Below, in pieces: positions 1 to 8,562 of a stretch of 64,000 nucleotides of DNA. The first letter of the stretch is position 1, and the number at the start of each line of letters is the position of its first letter. The stretch is from Flavobacterium sp. 1. Lineage in GTDB: Bacteria; Bacteroidota; Bacteroidia; Flavobacteriales; Flavobacteriaceae. The stretch lies in contig NZ_PGER01000001.1 of the NCBI RefSeq assembly GCF_002797935.1, positions 62,001 to 126,000 of the forward strand, given 5' to 3'. The notes beneath the pieces are model-generated. The model saw only the letters and a list, made by a program, of their open reading frames with translations. It was not told the origin of the DNA and did no database searches. A program made the translations under genes and the position numbers.

Positions 1-245
1 TTTTTTTCTTTGTAGACTTTAAGGCTGAAATCGTCAAACTTTGTTCCAATCAGTTTTGTTTTTACTAAAGAATCGAAAAGTTTTTTACCTTCCTTAATAT
101 CATTGCTTTCATAAGCCTTGTTTGATGATTTTTTATATGGCTTTATATTTTCTTTTATTGCGTCGCTGAAATATACAATTGTATCTTGGCTGTATGAGGA
201 ATACAGGTTGAGCAGAAACAACAAAGTGAGTAATGTCTTACGCAT
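1..245 (-). CDS. Secreted protein, N-terminal part only (possible thioredoxin-fold/TlpA-like)
   Basis: Reading on the minus strand from an ATG at 245 gives an open frame that runs off the window edge (81 codons seen). It starts MRKTLLTLLFLLNLYSSYSQ, a typical signal peptide with a likely cleavage site before or at the Q. About 65 residues follow, ending in LIGTKFDDFSLK. An 'IGT-F-DF-LK' segment like this often opens the thioredoxin/AhpC-like domain of TlpA-family periplasmic oxidoreductases in Bacteroidota, but the CxxC motif would lie outside the window. The family call is therefore an inference. The export signal is clear. Confidence 0.6.
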   Translation of the reverse strand, partial: MRKTLLTLLFLLNLYSSYSQDTIVYFSDAIKENIKPYKKSSNKAYESNDIKEGKKLFDSLVKTKLIGTKFDDFSLKVYKEK

Positions 246-350
246 AAAATCTTAATATTTAGGGCTTTGGCAAAAATAGAAATGTTTATAACATTTGGAT
301 AACTTAACCGATTAAAGACAAATAAATCCGTTTAAAAGATTTAAAGATAT

Positions 351-388
351 AAAAAAAAGCGTTCTAAATTTATCTAGAACGCTTTTTT
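351..388. terminator. Bidirectional intrinsic terminator
   Basis: A 9-bp stem (AGCGTTCTA at 358-366 with TAGAACGCT at 375-383) has an A-run on its left and a T-run on its right, so it can end transcription from either side. It lies downstream of the minus-strand TPR gene. Confidence 0.8.
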
Positions 389-406
389 GTAAATAAAATT
401 GTAAAA

Positions 407-922
407 TTATATTTTTTTCATCTGCTCTTTCATCATAGTGATCTGTTCTTTGAGCATGTTTTGCTTGTCTAATTTTTTAGCTTCGTTTAATAAAGCGGTG
501 GCTTCCAGCTTTCTTCTGCGGGACATTGCAACTCCTGCAAGATTTAATTTGGCAACTGCCAAATCCATATCCATAGACAGGCCAAGTTCTATTGCTTTTT
601 TGAAATATTTCTCAGCTTGATTAATATTGGTTTGCGAAAGCATAATCCCATGTAGATAATTGAAATATCCTTGTTGTTTTCTAACTAAGGCTGTTTCTGG
701 GTTTTTGATATAGGCTAGCCATTTTTTGGCACCTTCGAAGTCTTGTTTTCTTAATTTTAAGAAGGCTAGTAAAATAAACTCGTTTTTGAAATATAAAAAA
801 ATAGGGATTCCGGATAATAAAATATAGAATATTCCAGTACCAACTGAGTCGTCAATTATTTGCCAAACACCCGCTGCTATTATAAGTCCAGCGATAATAA
901 ATTTGATATTCTTGTGAAACAT
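407..922 (-). CDS. Membrane-anchored tetratricopeptide-repeat protein
   Basis: A 171-residue protein with two closely spaced hydrophobic segments at about residues 8-25 and 28-45. A soluble part follows with helical TPR-like units: KYFKKAIELGLSMDMDLAVAK and NLAGVAMSRRRKLEATALLNEAKKL fit the TPR spacing of small and large residues. It is probably held in the inner membrane with the TPR domain in the cytoplasm, acting as a protein-interaction platform. The specific role is unknown. It is a single gene, divergent from rpmH, with a terminator directly downstream. Confidence 0.75.
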   Translation of the reverse strand: MFHKNIKFIIAGLIIAAGVWQIIDDSVGTGIFYILLSGIPIFLYFKNEFILLAFLKLRKQDFEGAKKWLAYIKNPETALVRKQQGYFNYLHGIMLSQTNINQAEKYFKKAIELGLSMDMDLAVAKLNLAGVAMSRRRKLEATALLNEAKKLDKQNMLKEQITMMKEQMKKI

Positions 923-986
923 AATGTATAGTGATTTAAGGTTGCAAAGATAGTAAAAGGAATTAAAAATATTTTTTAAAAACTAC

Positions 987-1016
987 TTGCCAGAAAAAAA
1001 AGTCTTTGTATATTTG
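987..1016 (+). promoter_or_regulatory. rpmH promoter (Bacteroidota type)
   Basis: TTG at 987-989 and TATATTTG at 1009-1016 are 19 bp apart, which fits the Bacteroidota sigma-A consensus (TTTG, N19-20, TAnnTTTG). The L34 start codon lies about 70 bp downstream. Confidence 0.75.
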
Positions 1017-1088
1017 CACTCGGTTTTAGAATAACGGTTATTCGAAAATAATATAGACACTTAATTAAGATTTTAAATATACAAAGCA

Positions 1089-1250
1089 ATGAGCAAAAGA
1101 ACGTTTCAACCATCGAAAAGAAAAAGAAGAAATAAACACGGATTTATGGATAGAATGGCTTCTGCTAATGGAAGAAAAGTTCTAGCGCGTAGAAGAGCTA
1201 AAGGAAGACATAAATTGACTGTTTCTTCTGAACCAAGACACAAAAAATAA
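1089..1250 (+). CDS. rpmH: 50S ribosomal protein L34
   Basis: A 53-residue, very basic protein starting [19 protein letters not shown] and continuing [21 protein letters not shown]. This is the almost invariant L34 signature, and the length is normal for Bacteroidota L34. It is part of the large ribosomal subunit. It has a strong promoter upstream and an intrinsic terminator directly after the stop, so it looks monocistronic. In many bacteria rpmH lies next to rnpA or dnaA; here its neighbour is carB. Confidence 0.97.
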
Positions 1251-1269
1251 TGTTTGAATAAACATCTAT

Positions 1270-1302
1270 AAGGCGTTACTTTTTTTAGTATCGCCTTTTT
1301 TT
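1270..1302 (+). terminator. Intrinsic terminator after rpmH
   Basis: AAGGCG at 1270-1275 pairs with CGCCTT at 1292-1297. An inner TACT/AGTA extends the stem, and a T-run follows. Confidence 0.75.
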
Positions 1303-1400
1303 ATACCCAAGCGGTACTGCAGTTTAAAAGTTTGAAATTTGATTTTTTCTAACAATTTCAAATTCTAAGTGATAAAAATATAACTACAATAATAAGAAAA

Positions 1401-4256
1401 ATGCCAAAAGACACATCCATTAAGTCCGTTTTAATAATAGGTTCAGGTCCGATTGTAATTGGTCAAGCATGCGAATTTGATTATGCTGGATCCCAATCTG
1501 CCCGTTCGATCCGTGAAGAAGGAATTGAAGTAATTTTGATTAACTCCAATCCAGCTACAATTATGACAGATCCTTCAATGGCGGATCATGTTTATTTGAA
1601 ACCCTTAACGACAAAATCGATTATTGAAATTCTAAAAGCACATCCTCAAATTGATGCAGTTTTGCCAACAATGGGAGGACAGACTGCTTTGAATTTATGT
1701 TTGGAAGCTGATGAAAAAGGGATTTGGCAGGATTTTGGAGTAAAATTAATAGGTGTTGATGTAAATGCGATTAATATTACCGAAGACAGAGAGCAGTTTA
1801 AACAGCTTTTAGAAAAAATTAATGTACCAACTGCACCTGCAAAAACGGCTACCTCTTATTTAGAAGGTAAAGAGATTGCACAGGAATTTGGTTTTCCATT
1901 AGTAATCCGTCCTTCATTTACGCTTGGAGGAACAGGAGCAGCAATCGTTTACAAAAAAGAAGATTTTGATGAGCTTTTAACAAGAGGTCTTGAAGCTTCG
2001 CCAATACACGAAGTTTTGATTGACAAAGCTTTAATGGGTTGGAAAGAATATGAGTTGGAGCTTTTAAGAGATAAGAACGATAACGTAGTAATCATTTGTT
2101 CTATCGAAAATATGGATCCAATGGGAATTCATACTGGAGATTCAATTACAGTTGCGCCAGCGATGACATTATCTGATACAACTTTCCAAAAATTACGTGA
2201 TTATGCGATCTTGATGATGCGCAGTATCGGAAATTTTGCTGGAGGCTGTAATGTTCAGTTTGCGGTTTCACCAGACGAAAAAGAAGATATCGTTGCGATT
2301 GAAATCAATCCTCGTGTATCTCGTTCATCTGCTTTAGCTTCAAAAGCGACAGGTTACCCAATTGCAAAAATTGCTTCTAAACTGGCTTTAGGATATAATC
2401 TTGATGAATTGCAAAACCAAATTACAAAATCAACTTCAGCTTTATTCGAGCCGACTTTGGATTATGTGATTGTAAAAATACCACGCTGGAACTTCGATAA
2501 ATTTGAAGGAGCTGACAGAACTTTAGGTCTTCAAATGAAATCAGTAGGTGAGGTAATGGGGATTGGACGTTCGTTCCAAGAAGCACTTCACAAAGCAACT
2601 CAATCTTTGGAAATTAAAAGAAACGGTATTGGTGCTGACGGGAAAGGATATAAAAACTACGAACAAATTATTGAGAAACTGACTTTTGCAAGCTGGGATC
2701 GTGTCTTTGTAATTTATGATGCGATTGCAATGGGAATTCCGTTGAGCCGTATTCACGAAATCACAAAAATTGATATGTGGTTCTTGAAACAATATGAAGA
2801 GCTTTATACTTTAGAAAAAGAAATTTCAAACTATAAGATTTCTAATTTACCAAAAGAACTTTTGCTTGAAGCAAAACAAAAAGGATTTGCCGACAGACAG
2901 ATTGCTCATATGATGAATTGTCTGGAAAGCGAAGTTCATGCTTTGCGTATGACAAAAAATATCAACCGTGTTTTTAAACTAGTTGATACTTGTGCAGCAG
3001 AATTTAAAGCAAAAACACCTTATTATTACTCTACTTTTGAAGCTGAAATTGAAAAGGCTAACGGAGAGCGTTATGTTGACAATGAAAGTGTTGTAACTGA
3101 TAAAAAGAAAATAATAGTATTAGGTTCTGGACCAAATAGAATTGGACAAGGAATTGAGTTTGATTATTCTTGTGTTCACGGAGTTTTAGCGGCAAAAGAA
3201 TGCGGATATGAGACAATTATGATTAACTGTAATCCAGAAACGGTTTCGACAGATTTTGATACAGCTGATAAATTGTACTTCGAGCCTGTATTCTGGGAAC
3301 ATATTTATGATATTATTCAGCATGAAAAACCAGAAGGTGTAATTGTGCAGTTAGGAGGTCAAACGGCTTTGAAATTGGCTGAAAAATTATCTAAATACGG
3401 AGTAAAAATCATCGGAACAAGTTTTGATGCTCTTGATTTAGCAGAAGACAGAGGACGTTTCTCTGAATTGTTGACTAAATTAAAAATTCCTTTCCCGCAA
3501 TTTGGAATTGCAGAAACTGCAGACGAAGCTTCTGCATTGGCTGACACTTTAGACTTTCCTTTATTGATTCGTCCTTCTTATGTATTAGGAGGTCAGGGAA
3601 TGAAAATTGTAATCAATAAAAAAGAATTGGAAGAGCACGTTATCAATTTATTAAAAACAATTCCGGGAAATAAATTGCTTTTAGACCATTATTTGGCTGG
3701 AGCAATCGAAGCCGAAGCGGATGCAATTTGCGATGCTGATGGGAATGTTTATATCATAGGTATAATGGAACATATAGAGCCTTGCGGAGTGCACTCTGGA
3801 GACAGTAATGCTACTTTGCCACCTTTCAACTTGGGTGAATTTGTAATGCAGCAGATAAAAGATCACACTCATAAAATTGCTAAAGCTTTAAAAACAGTAG
3901 GTTTAATCAATATTCAGTTTGCGATAAAAGACGATACAGTTTATATTATTGAAGCAAATCCTAGAGCTTCGAGAACAGTTCCATTTATTGCAAAAGCTTA
4001 CGGAGAACCTTATGTAAACTACGCTACGAAAGTAATGTTAGGTCACAATAAAGTAACCGATTTCGATTTTAACCCACAGTTAAAAGGATACGCAATTAAG
4101 CAACCGGTTTTCTCTTTCAGCAAATTCCATAATGTAAATAAAGCATTAGGACCAGAAATGAAATCAACGGGAGAAAGCATCTTGTTTATTGATGACTTGA
4201 AAGACGACCAATTCTATGAATTGTACTCTAGAAGAAAAATGTATTTGAGTAAGTAA
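1401..4256 (+). CDS. carB: Carbamoyl-phosphate synthase large subunit, lacking the C-terminal regulatory domain
   Basis: A 951-residue protein that makes carbamoyl phosphate from bicarbonate, ATP and glutamine-derived ammonia for arginine and pyrimidine synthesis, working with CarA (not in this window). It has the usual internal duplication. The first half opens with VLIIGSGPIVIGQACEFDYAG near residue 10 and has an ATP-grasp domain around residues 130-330. The second half opens with IVLGSGPNRIGQGIEFDYS near residue 572 and has a second ATP-grasp domain. ATP/metal residues are visible in EINPRVSRSSALASKATGYP and EANPRASRTVPFIAKAYG. The protein ends shortly after GPEMKSTGES, where the E. coli enzyme (about 1073 residues) continues into the MGS-type allosteric domain, so that domain is absent. 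The downstream terminator shows this is the true end. Confidence 0.97.
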   Translation: MPKDTSIKSVLIIGSGPIVIGQACEFDYAGSQSARSIREEGIEVILINSNPATIMTDPSMADHVYLKPLTTKSIIEILKAHPQIDAVLPTMGGQTALNLCLEADEKGIWQDFGVKLIGVDVNAINITEDREQFKQLLEKINVPTAPAKTATSYLEGKEIAQEFGFPLVIRPSFTLGGTGAAIVYKKEDFDELLTRGLEASPIHEVLIDKALMGWKEYELELLRDKNDNVVIICSIENMDPMGIHTGDSITVAPAMTLSDTTFQKLRDYAILMMRSIGNFAGGCNVQFAVSPDEKEDIVAIEINPRVSRSSALASKATGYPIAKIASKLALGYNLDELQNQITKSTSALFEPTLDYVIVKIPRWNFDKFEGADRTLGLQMKSVGEVMGIGRSFQEALHKATQSLEIKRNGIGADGKGYKNYEQIIEKLTFASWDRVFVIYDAIAMGIPLSRIHEITKIDMWFLKQYEELYTLEKEISNYKISNLPKELLLEAKQKGFADRQIAHMMNCLESEVHALRMTKNINRVFKLVDTCAAEFKAKTPYYYSTFEAEIEKANGERYVDNESVVTDKKKIIVLGSGPNRIGQGIEFDYSCVHGVLAAKECGYETIMINCNPETVSTDFDTADKLYFEPVFWEHIYDIIQHEKPEGVIVQLGGQTALKLAEKLSKYGVKIIGTSFDALDLAEDRGRFSELLTKLKIPFPQFGIAETADEASALADTLDFPLLIRPSYVLGGQGMKIVINKKELEEHVINLLKTIPGNKLLLDHYLAGAIEAEADAICDADGNVYIIGIMEHIEPCGVHSGDSNATLPPFNLGEFVMQQIKDHTHKIAKALKTVGLINIQFAIKDDTVYIIEANPRASRTVPFIAKAYGEPYVNYATKVMLGHNKVTDFDFNPQLKGYAIKQPVFSFSKFHNVNKALGPEMKSTGESILFIDDLKDDQFYELYSRRKMYLSK

Positions 4257-4275
4257 TGCCTCAGATTTAGATAAT

Positions 4276-4306
4276 AAAAAAAAGCTCCATAATTGGAGCT
4301 TTTTTT
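4276..4306. terminator. Intrinsic terminator after carB
   Basis: AGCTCCA (4283-4289) pairs with TGGAGCT (4294-4300), with an A-run before and a T-run after. It lies between carB and the convergent YiaA-like gene and can serve both. Confidence 0.85.
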
Positions 4307-4335
4307 GTTTATTTTTGTTTTTTAAGCATAGCATA

Positions 4336-4731
4336 TTATTTGTTTGAGAAAGCCATATTATCTCTAGTGTTTTTCTGAACAGAAATAGCACCAAACAGCG
4401 CTAATAGAAAAGCAAAAGCATAAAAACCTTTTTCGCTTGGTAAAATTGTAGCATTCCAAAGGCCAACTGATAATAATACAATCGATAGAATAGTTCCAAA
4501 CCAGCAAATACCATAATAAATATCTGTTACAGGAAGTTTTTCAAGTCTGTCTCTAACGCTTTTTTGCAATGAAACCACAGCAAAAAGACCAAACATTAAA
4601 ACTGTAAAATAATACCCTTTTTCATTTAAAAGCATTTCAGCTCGGGCGAGCCCAGCTATATATCCAACTGTTCCAGCCCCAAGAGCTACCCAAGAAGCCG
4701 CTATAAAGGCATTCGATGTTTTTTGTACCAT
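4336..4731 (-). CDS. YiaA/YiaB-family inner membrane protein
   Basis: A 131-residue protein with four hydrophobic segments arranged as two similar halves. Each half ends in a conserved SVQK-TRD-like motif (SLQKSVRDRLE and SVQKNTRDN), with EKGYYFT and EKGFYAF at the matching position. This two-helix repeat is characteristic of the yiaA/yiaB domain. It is an integral inner-membrane protein of unknown biochemical function. It lies 13 bp downstream of the TIGR02117 gene on the same strand, so the two are probably cotranscribed. Confidence 0.85.
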   Translation of the reverse strand: MVQKTSNAFIAASWVALGAGTVGYIAGLARAEMLLNEKGYYFTVLMFGLFAVVSLQKSVRDRLEKLPVTDIYYGICWFGTILSIVLLSVGLWNATILPSEKGFYAFAFLLALFGAISVQKNTRDNMAFSNK

Positions 4732-4744
4732 GTTTAATTTATTT

Positions 4745-5419
4745 TTATTTGTATTTTGAAAAAATCCCAGAATCTAAAGCTGTCCAAAAACAACATTTTT
4801 GACCACTGGCTTTTAGAGCACTGTTTGCCCAGGTATTGCAAGTATGAAATAAGCTATAGCTTCCATTGGCTTCATAAAAGGCGTCTGTTTTTCCATAATT
4901 TGCATCTGTTTTTATATTTAAAAAATTACCTGAGGCATCTTTTTGAAAACTTTCGTCAATATATTTTATTAAGCGGTCGTATTGTTCGTTGCTGATCATC
5001 ATTTTTTTGCAATCATCACCTTCAGTCATTTTCTTGTAATAGGTTGCATGAATTGCAGTAGTACTCAAGCCGGTTGCGGCTTTAAATGCAACCGAAGCTT
5101 TTAGGTCTGACCATTCGGGAGTTTCCAAATAAAAACCTTTGTCACCCCAACCCATCGCCAAATAGTTATAAGTTGAATCAGCTATTTTTGTGTTTTCAAA
5201 TTTTATTTGTTTGCTCCAGTCAATTTGTTTATTTTTTATTGGAACTACAATATCAGTATGAACGCCATTGGTCAAAATGTAAACTTCGACTTCAGGTTTT
5301 GTGTCAGGCTCTTGATTTACTGTAATTTTAGAAAGGGAAAATACAGCTATTATGTATAGAAATATAAATCCAAAGAATGTCAAAAATATTTTGAGAGTAA
5401 TTTTTAATGCTTTTTTCAA
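4745..5419 (-). CDS. TIGR02117/DUF2459 family protein
   Basis: A 224-residue protein with one N-terminal hydrophobic segment (residues 8-32), then an extracytoplasmic domain that opens with VEVYILTNGVHTDIVVP. That motif is the hallmark of the TIGR02117/DUF2459 family, named from occurrences near urease genes. Later conserved pieces are YLAMGWGDKGFY and FHTCNTWANSALKASG, a Cys/Asn pattern near the end. No reaction is established for the family. It is anchored in the inner membrane with the main domain in the periplasm, and precedes the YiaA-like gene in a likely two-gene unit. Confidence 0.85.
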   Translation of the reverse strand: MKKALKITLKIFLTFFGFIFLYIIAVFSLSKITVNQEPDTKPEVEVYILTNGVHTDIVVPIKNKQIDWSKQIKFENTKIADSTYNYLAMGWGDKGFYLETPEWSDLKASVAFKAATGLSTTAIHATYYKKMTEGDDCKKMMISNEQYDRLIKYIDESFQKDASGNFLNIKTDANYGKTDAFYEANGSYSLFHTCNTWANSALKASGQKCCFWTALDSGIFSKYK

Positions 5420-5682
5420 TGAATGCCGTTTTATGATTTATTTGATATGATTGTATTCTCTAGATACAAAAATAAATAAATTAACATCTTATCAAAATAA
5501 AACGCAATAAAATTATTAAGTATAATCTTTTGTGTATTATTGTAAAAGATGTTTCAGATAGGAGTTGACTTTTGGGCCAGTTGAAAAGGTATTCTTTTGG
5601 CAGAATAAGGATTTACAATTCTTTCAAAATTTTTTCCATCAGTTTTTATATTGTTGCTTTAGCTATGAGGTCATTTTTTATA

Positions 5683-6291
5683 CTAAGCAATATTTTCTAA
5701 TCCGCCAGGAAAAGGTCTGTAAGCGTAATAATGTAAAACCTCTTCGATAGCCATTTTCAAGGCTTCATTTATGGGGAGTAGAATTGTTGCCAGTCTATGA
5801 TCTATAGTTGAAAGGCGCATATAATAATCGGAGAAAATAGGAACATAAAGCCCTTTGCTAATGGCTTCTTCGGTGTTGTTATAGTTTTCTTGTTGATTCT
5901 CTTTTATAATTTTGCAGGTGTTTAATCGTAGTTTGCCATATTTGTCTCTACTGGCGGCATATCCAAAAAGTCTGCAGATTAATCCTCGGTATTTGTAATT
6001 AGTACACCTGCCATTTTTATTGTCTACAATGGAAAGAGATTGATATAAATGACAAAAGGTATTTGTTTTGGAATTGAGTTCTCCTAAAGTGATTTCGGCT
6101 CTGCCATTTAAAAATAAATAAAAGGCCCATGGTAAAAATTCCAAAGGCGAAGCATCTATATTTGGTTTTGAACAGCACTGGCCACAGCCATTATTGCAAT
6201 GTAAATTAGTTTCAGATTTGAAATTAGTTATTTCATTTTCGAGGCGATCAAATAATTTTTCAACCAATTGAACTTTGTGTTCTATAGACAT
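5683..6291 (-). CDS. YkgJ-family cysteine-cluster protein
   Basis: A 202-residue protein with the pattern CNNGCGQCC (about residues 32-40), CHLYQ, GRCTNY and GLICRLFGYA. This spacing of cysteines matches the YkgJ (zinc/iron-chelating) domain, with a CxxxCxxCC start and later single cysteines. It is predicted to be cytoplasmic and to bind a metal or Fe-S cluster; its substrate is unknown. It stands alone, about 260 bp from the DUF2459 gene. Structured repeat element A lies upstream of its start. Confidence 0.85.
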   Translation of the reverse strand: MSIEHKVQLVEKLFDRLENEITNFKSETNLHCNNGCGQCCSKPNIDASPLEFLPWAFYLFLNGRAEITLGELNSKTNTFCHLYQSLSIVDNKNGRCTNYKYRGLICRLFGYAASRDKYGKLRLNTCKIIKENQQENYNNTEEAISKGLYVPIFSDYYMRLSTIDHRLATILLPINEALKMAIEEVLHYYAYRPFPGGLENIA

Positions 6292-6423
6292 TATTTTTTG
6301 TCTAATGTACGTTATTAAAAACCGTTAAGAGGGTAATTTGGTTTTACTTGCTGTTTTTAGAATTATTTCTTTTTGAAAGAAAAACAGTTAAATATATTGC
6401 ATTAAAAAAGGCAGTTACAATTT

Positions 6424-6566
6424 GGGCGTGACCCTTAGTCTCGTCTTTTGGGACGAGACTAAGGGTCGGGCTTTCCGTTCCCGCTTTTTTTCTTTATCAA
6501 TTGCCTAGGGTTTAAACCCTAGGCAATTGATAAAGAAAAAAAGAGCTCCACTTTAATCCCTCACGC
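6424..6566. repeat. Structured intergenic element, type I, copy A
   Basis: The core boxes are GGGCGTGAC at the left, a GTCGGGCTTTCCGTTCCCG block at 6465-6483, AGAGCTCCACTTT and TCCCTCACGC at the right. GCGTGA (6426-6431) can pair with TCACGC (6561-6566) as a closing stem. Inside are a 16-bp perfect hairpin (6430-6445 with 6452-6467), a CGGG/CCCG mini-hairpin and a perfect 60-bp palindrome at 6484-6543 centred on GTTTAAAC. The same core recurs at 16907 and 26930. It occupies most of the 336-bp gap between the YkgJ and glycoside hydrolase genes. Confidence 0.85.
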
Positions 6567-6627
6567 AAGCAACTGCAATCAACAAAATTGAGTAAGAGCC
6601 AAAAGCTGTAAATTATAGAATTTAGTT

Positions 6628-8115
6628 TTAATTCTTAATCACTTTAAATGTCTTCTTCGTTGTTCCATAAGTGACAATCACTGTATAAATTCCAGAAGCT
6701 AAATGATTATCAATTGTAATATTTTGATTGGTGTAAAAATCATTATTAGAAAAGCAGACAACACCTTTCATATCAACTATTTTAATTTGTATAGATTCCG
6801 TAATTGGAGATTTTATTTGGATTTTTGTCTCGGATGTAAAAGGATTTGGGTAAAAGACCACGGCATTATCTTCTGAAATTATATCTGAAATTCCAAGAGT
6901 GCTTTCGTCAACGGCATCTATATAATTGAAATTGAAATTCGATTTGTAGTTAATCTTGATATAATTTTCTCCCTGTGGCAAGTTTATTCCAGTGACTACT
7001 TTATCTGTGTAGATTTGCATTCCGCCAGTGGCATCAAAAGTTTCATCTGTTTTTACAATCAAACCATTTACACTAATATCAAACACACCTTTATTTAATG
7101 AGGCTACTCGAAAAGTCATTTGGTAAGAACCATTTTTGGCTACATTAATCATGTATTCGCCCCAGTCTCCATTGTCAGCAAAACATACATTTTGAGTAGT
7201 GTCTCCATCAGTAGTGTTCTGCAGTCCAGTTCCTTTGCGTCGGTAATGTTTGTTGGCGGTAATTCGGCCAGGAACATTCATTTTTTTAGTGGTATAAGGA
7301 ACGTTAACATAGGCAGTTCCTATAGGTCTGATTGTTCCGCTGGATGCGCCAAGCAATTGTCCTTCCAGCATATCTGTCCAGTTTGCGGGAACTCTGCAGG
7401 TAAACCAAGAATAGCGATAAATATCAGGATCGTTTTCAAAAGCGGTTACGATATTTTTCATGAAGTTTGTCTTGTCTGTGGCAGATTGTACCACTCTGTT
7501 GGCAAATTCGGTTACCCAAATCGGAATATTGTATTTTTTTAATCCTTCGGTAACTCCAATTACTGATCCAGATGTGTCATCATAAGTATGGAAAGCAATG
7601 TAATCTACTTTGCAGTTTGGGCAAAGACGAAAAAACTCATCATGCCAAGCAATTGGGCTCGAATATCCTCCATAGTTTGAAGGACCATTATAAGCTGGAG
7701 AAGCACTTACAATTTCTAAACCTTTTGCGGCTGCAATTTTTTCAATATTTGGCCAGGCATTCACCGCTTCCTGCGGGGTTAATTTTGCACCGTCATTAAA
7801 ATTAGGCTCATTAAAGGCTAATAAGTATTTGGCTCCAGGTTTTATGGTGGCAATAAATACATCTGGATTGTCAATTTTGCCCCAAGCCATCGGTACAAAT
7901 TCCACTCCCAAACTTTCATAACTGGCATTAATTGTCGCTTCGGGTATTGCTGACCAATTATACCACCAAGAAATGCCGGGTTTCAAAACATTCAAATCTG
8001 CATCACTGTGTTTGCCATAAGCAACGCCCCTTTTTGGACTTACTTGTGCGTGACAATTGTTGTAAAATAATAATGAGCTAATCAGCAGAATTATGTAAAT
8101 TATTATTTTAAGCAT
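6628..8115 (-). CDS. Secreted glycosyl hydrolase (GH128-like) with CBM6-like domain and T9SS sorting domain
   Basis: A 495-residue protein. A signal peptide (residues 1-23, ending CHAQ) precedes a catalytic core at about 28-265 of the 'glycosyl hydrolase catalytic core' (Asl1/GH128) type. YLLAFNEPNF carries the probable acid/base Glu and IWVTEFA the probable nucleophile Glu. Residues 285-405 (HYRRKGTGLQ, ADNGDWGEYMINV, NYIKINY) match a CBM6-like carbohydrate-binding fold. The last 75 residues (VFYPNPFTSET to FKVIKN) form a type A T9SS sorting domain, so the enzyme is exported across the outer membrane. GH128 members characterised so far act on beta-1,3-glucans; that substrate is inferred here. 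It is monocistronic. Confidence 0.85.
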   Translation of the reverse strand: MLKIIIYIILLISSLLFYNNCHAQVSPKRGVAYGKHSDADLNVLKPGISWWYNWSAIPEATINASYESLGVEFVPMAWGKIDNPDVFIATIKPGAKYLLAFNEPNFNDGAKLTPQEAVNAWPNIEKIAAAKGLEIVSASPAYNGPSNYGGYSSPIAWHDEFFRLCPNCKVDYIAFHTYDDTSGSVIGVTEGLKKYNIPIWVTEFANRVVQSATDKTNFMKNIVTAFENDPDIYRYSWFTCRVPANWTDMLEGQLLGASSGTIRPIGTAYVNVPYTTKKMNVPGRITANKHYRRKGTGLQNTTDGDTTQNVCFADNGDWGEYMINVAKNGSYQMTFRVASLNKGVFDISVNGLIVKTDETFDATGGMQIYTDKVVTGINLPQGENYIKINYKSNFNFNYIDAVDESTLGISDIISEDNAVVFYPNPFTSETKIQIKSPITESIQIKIVDMKGVVCFSNNDFYTNQNITIDNHLASGIYTVIVTYGTTKKTFKVIKN

Positions 8116-8326
8116 AAAGTGTTTGGAATTTTGGTTAGAACTGGATGTTTCAAAAGTACTTCAAAGACAAAATTTTTGTAAAATAAAAATCTTATCAAAA
8201 ACACATCAGACTTGTTTTATTGTTCATAAGCTTTTGTTCAGTATGTATTAAAAGAATGGCTTTATGCCTGAATACGGTTATTATCTCCAACGGTTGAAAT
8301 TGTTGGCTGTAGTCAAACCTTGGATC

Positions 8327-8475
8327 GTTTTTTTGAATGATGGCAAAAAAGCAAAATATCTCCTTTTAGCCCCGATTGCAGTGAAAATCCTTGTGAACCG
8401 GGGTTCGGTTCACAAGATTGTAACGGAAAGCGGGAGTATACTTGCTGAAAATGCCTAATCTTTCTGCTCCAAAAA
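8327..8475. repeat. Structured intergenic element, type II, copy D
   Basis: The core boxes are TAGCCCCGATTGCAGTG, AATCCTT, then an 11-bp hairpin (8390-8400 with 8406-8416), AAGATTG, AACGGAAAGCGGGAG, and a tail CTAATCTTTCTGCTCC. The same boxes recur at 21973 and 30779 with different, still self-complementary, hairpin arms. CCCG at the left can pair with CGGG at the right. An AATGATGGCAAAAAA stretch upstream is also shared with copy F. A spurious 64-codon reading frame (8264-8458) covers it. It sits in the divergent region between the glycosyl hydrolase and pyrD. Confidence 0.8.
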
Positions 8476-8534
8476 TTAATAATCGAGTTCAGGTTTTAAG
8501 CAGGTTCTATGCGTAATAACTGAAAACATTTCTT

Positions 8535-8542
8535 TACTTTTG
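8535..8542 (+). promoter_or_regulatory. pyrD promoter -7 element
   Basis: TACTTTTG fits TAnnTTTG and lies about 20 bp before the pyrD start codon, implying a very short leader. No convincing -33 element was seen. Confidence 0.5.
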
Positions 8543-8562
8543 TGCCAACCAAAATTTGAACT

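Noticed and set aside
8264..8458. 64-codon plus-strand frame
   Set aside because: It overlies type II element D, lacks any protein-like pattern and has no promoter or homology that I recognise.
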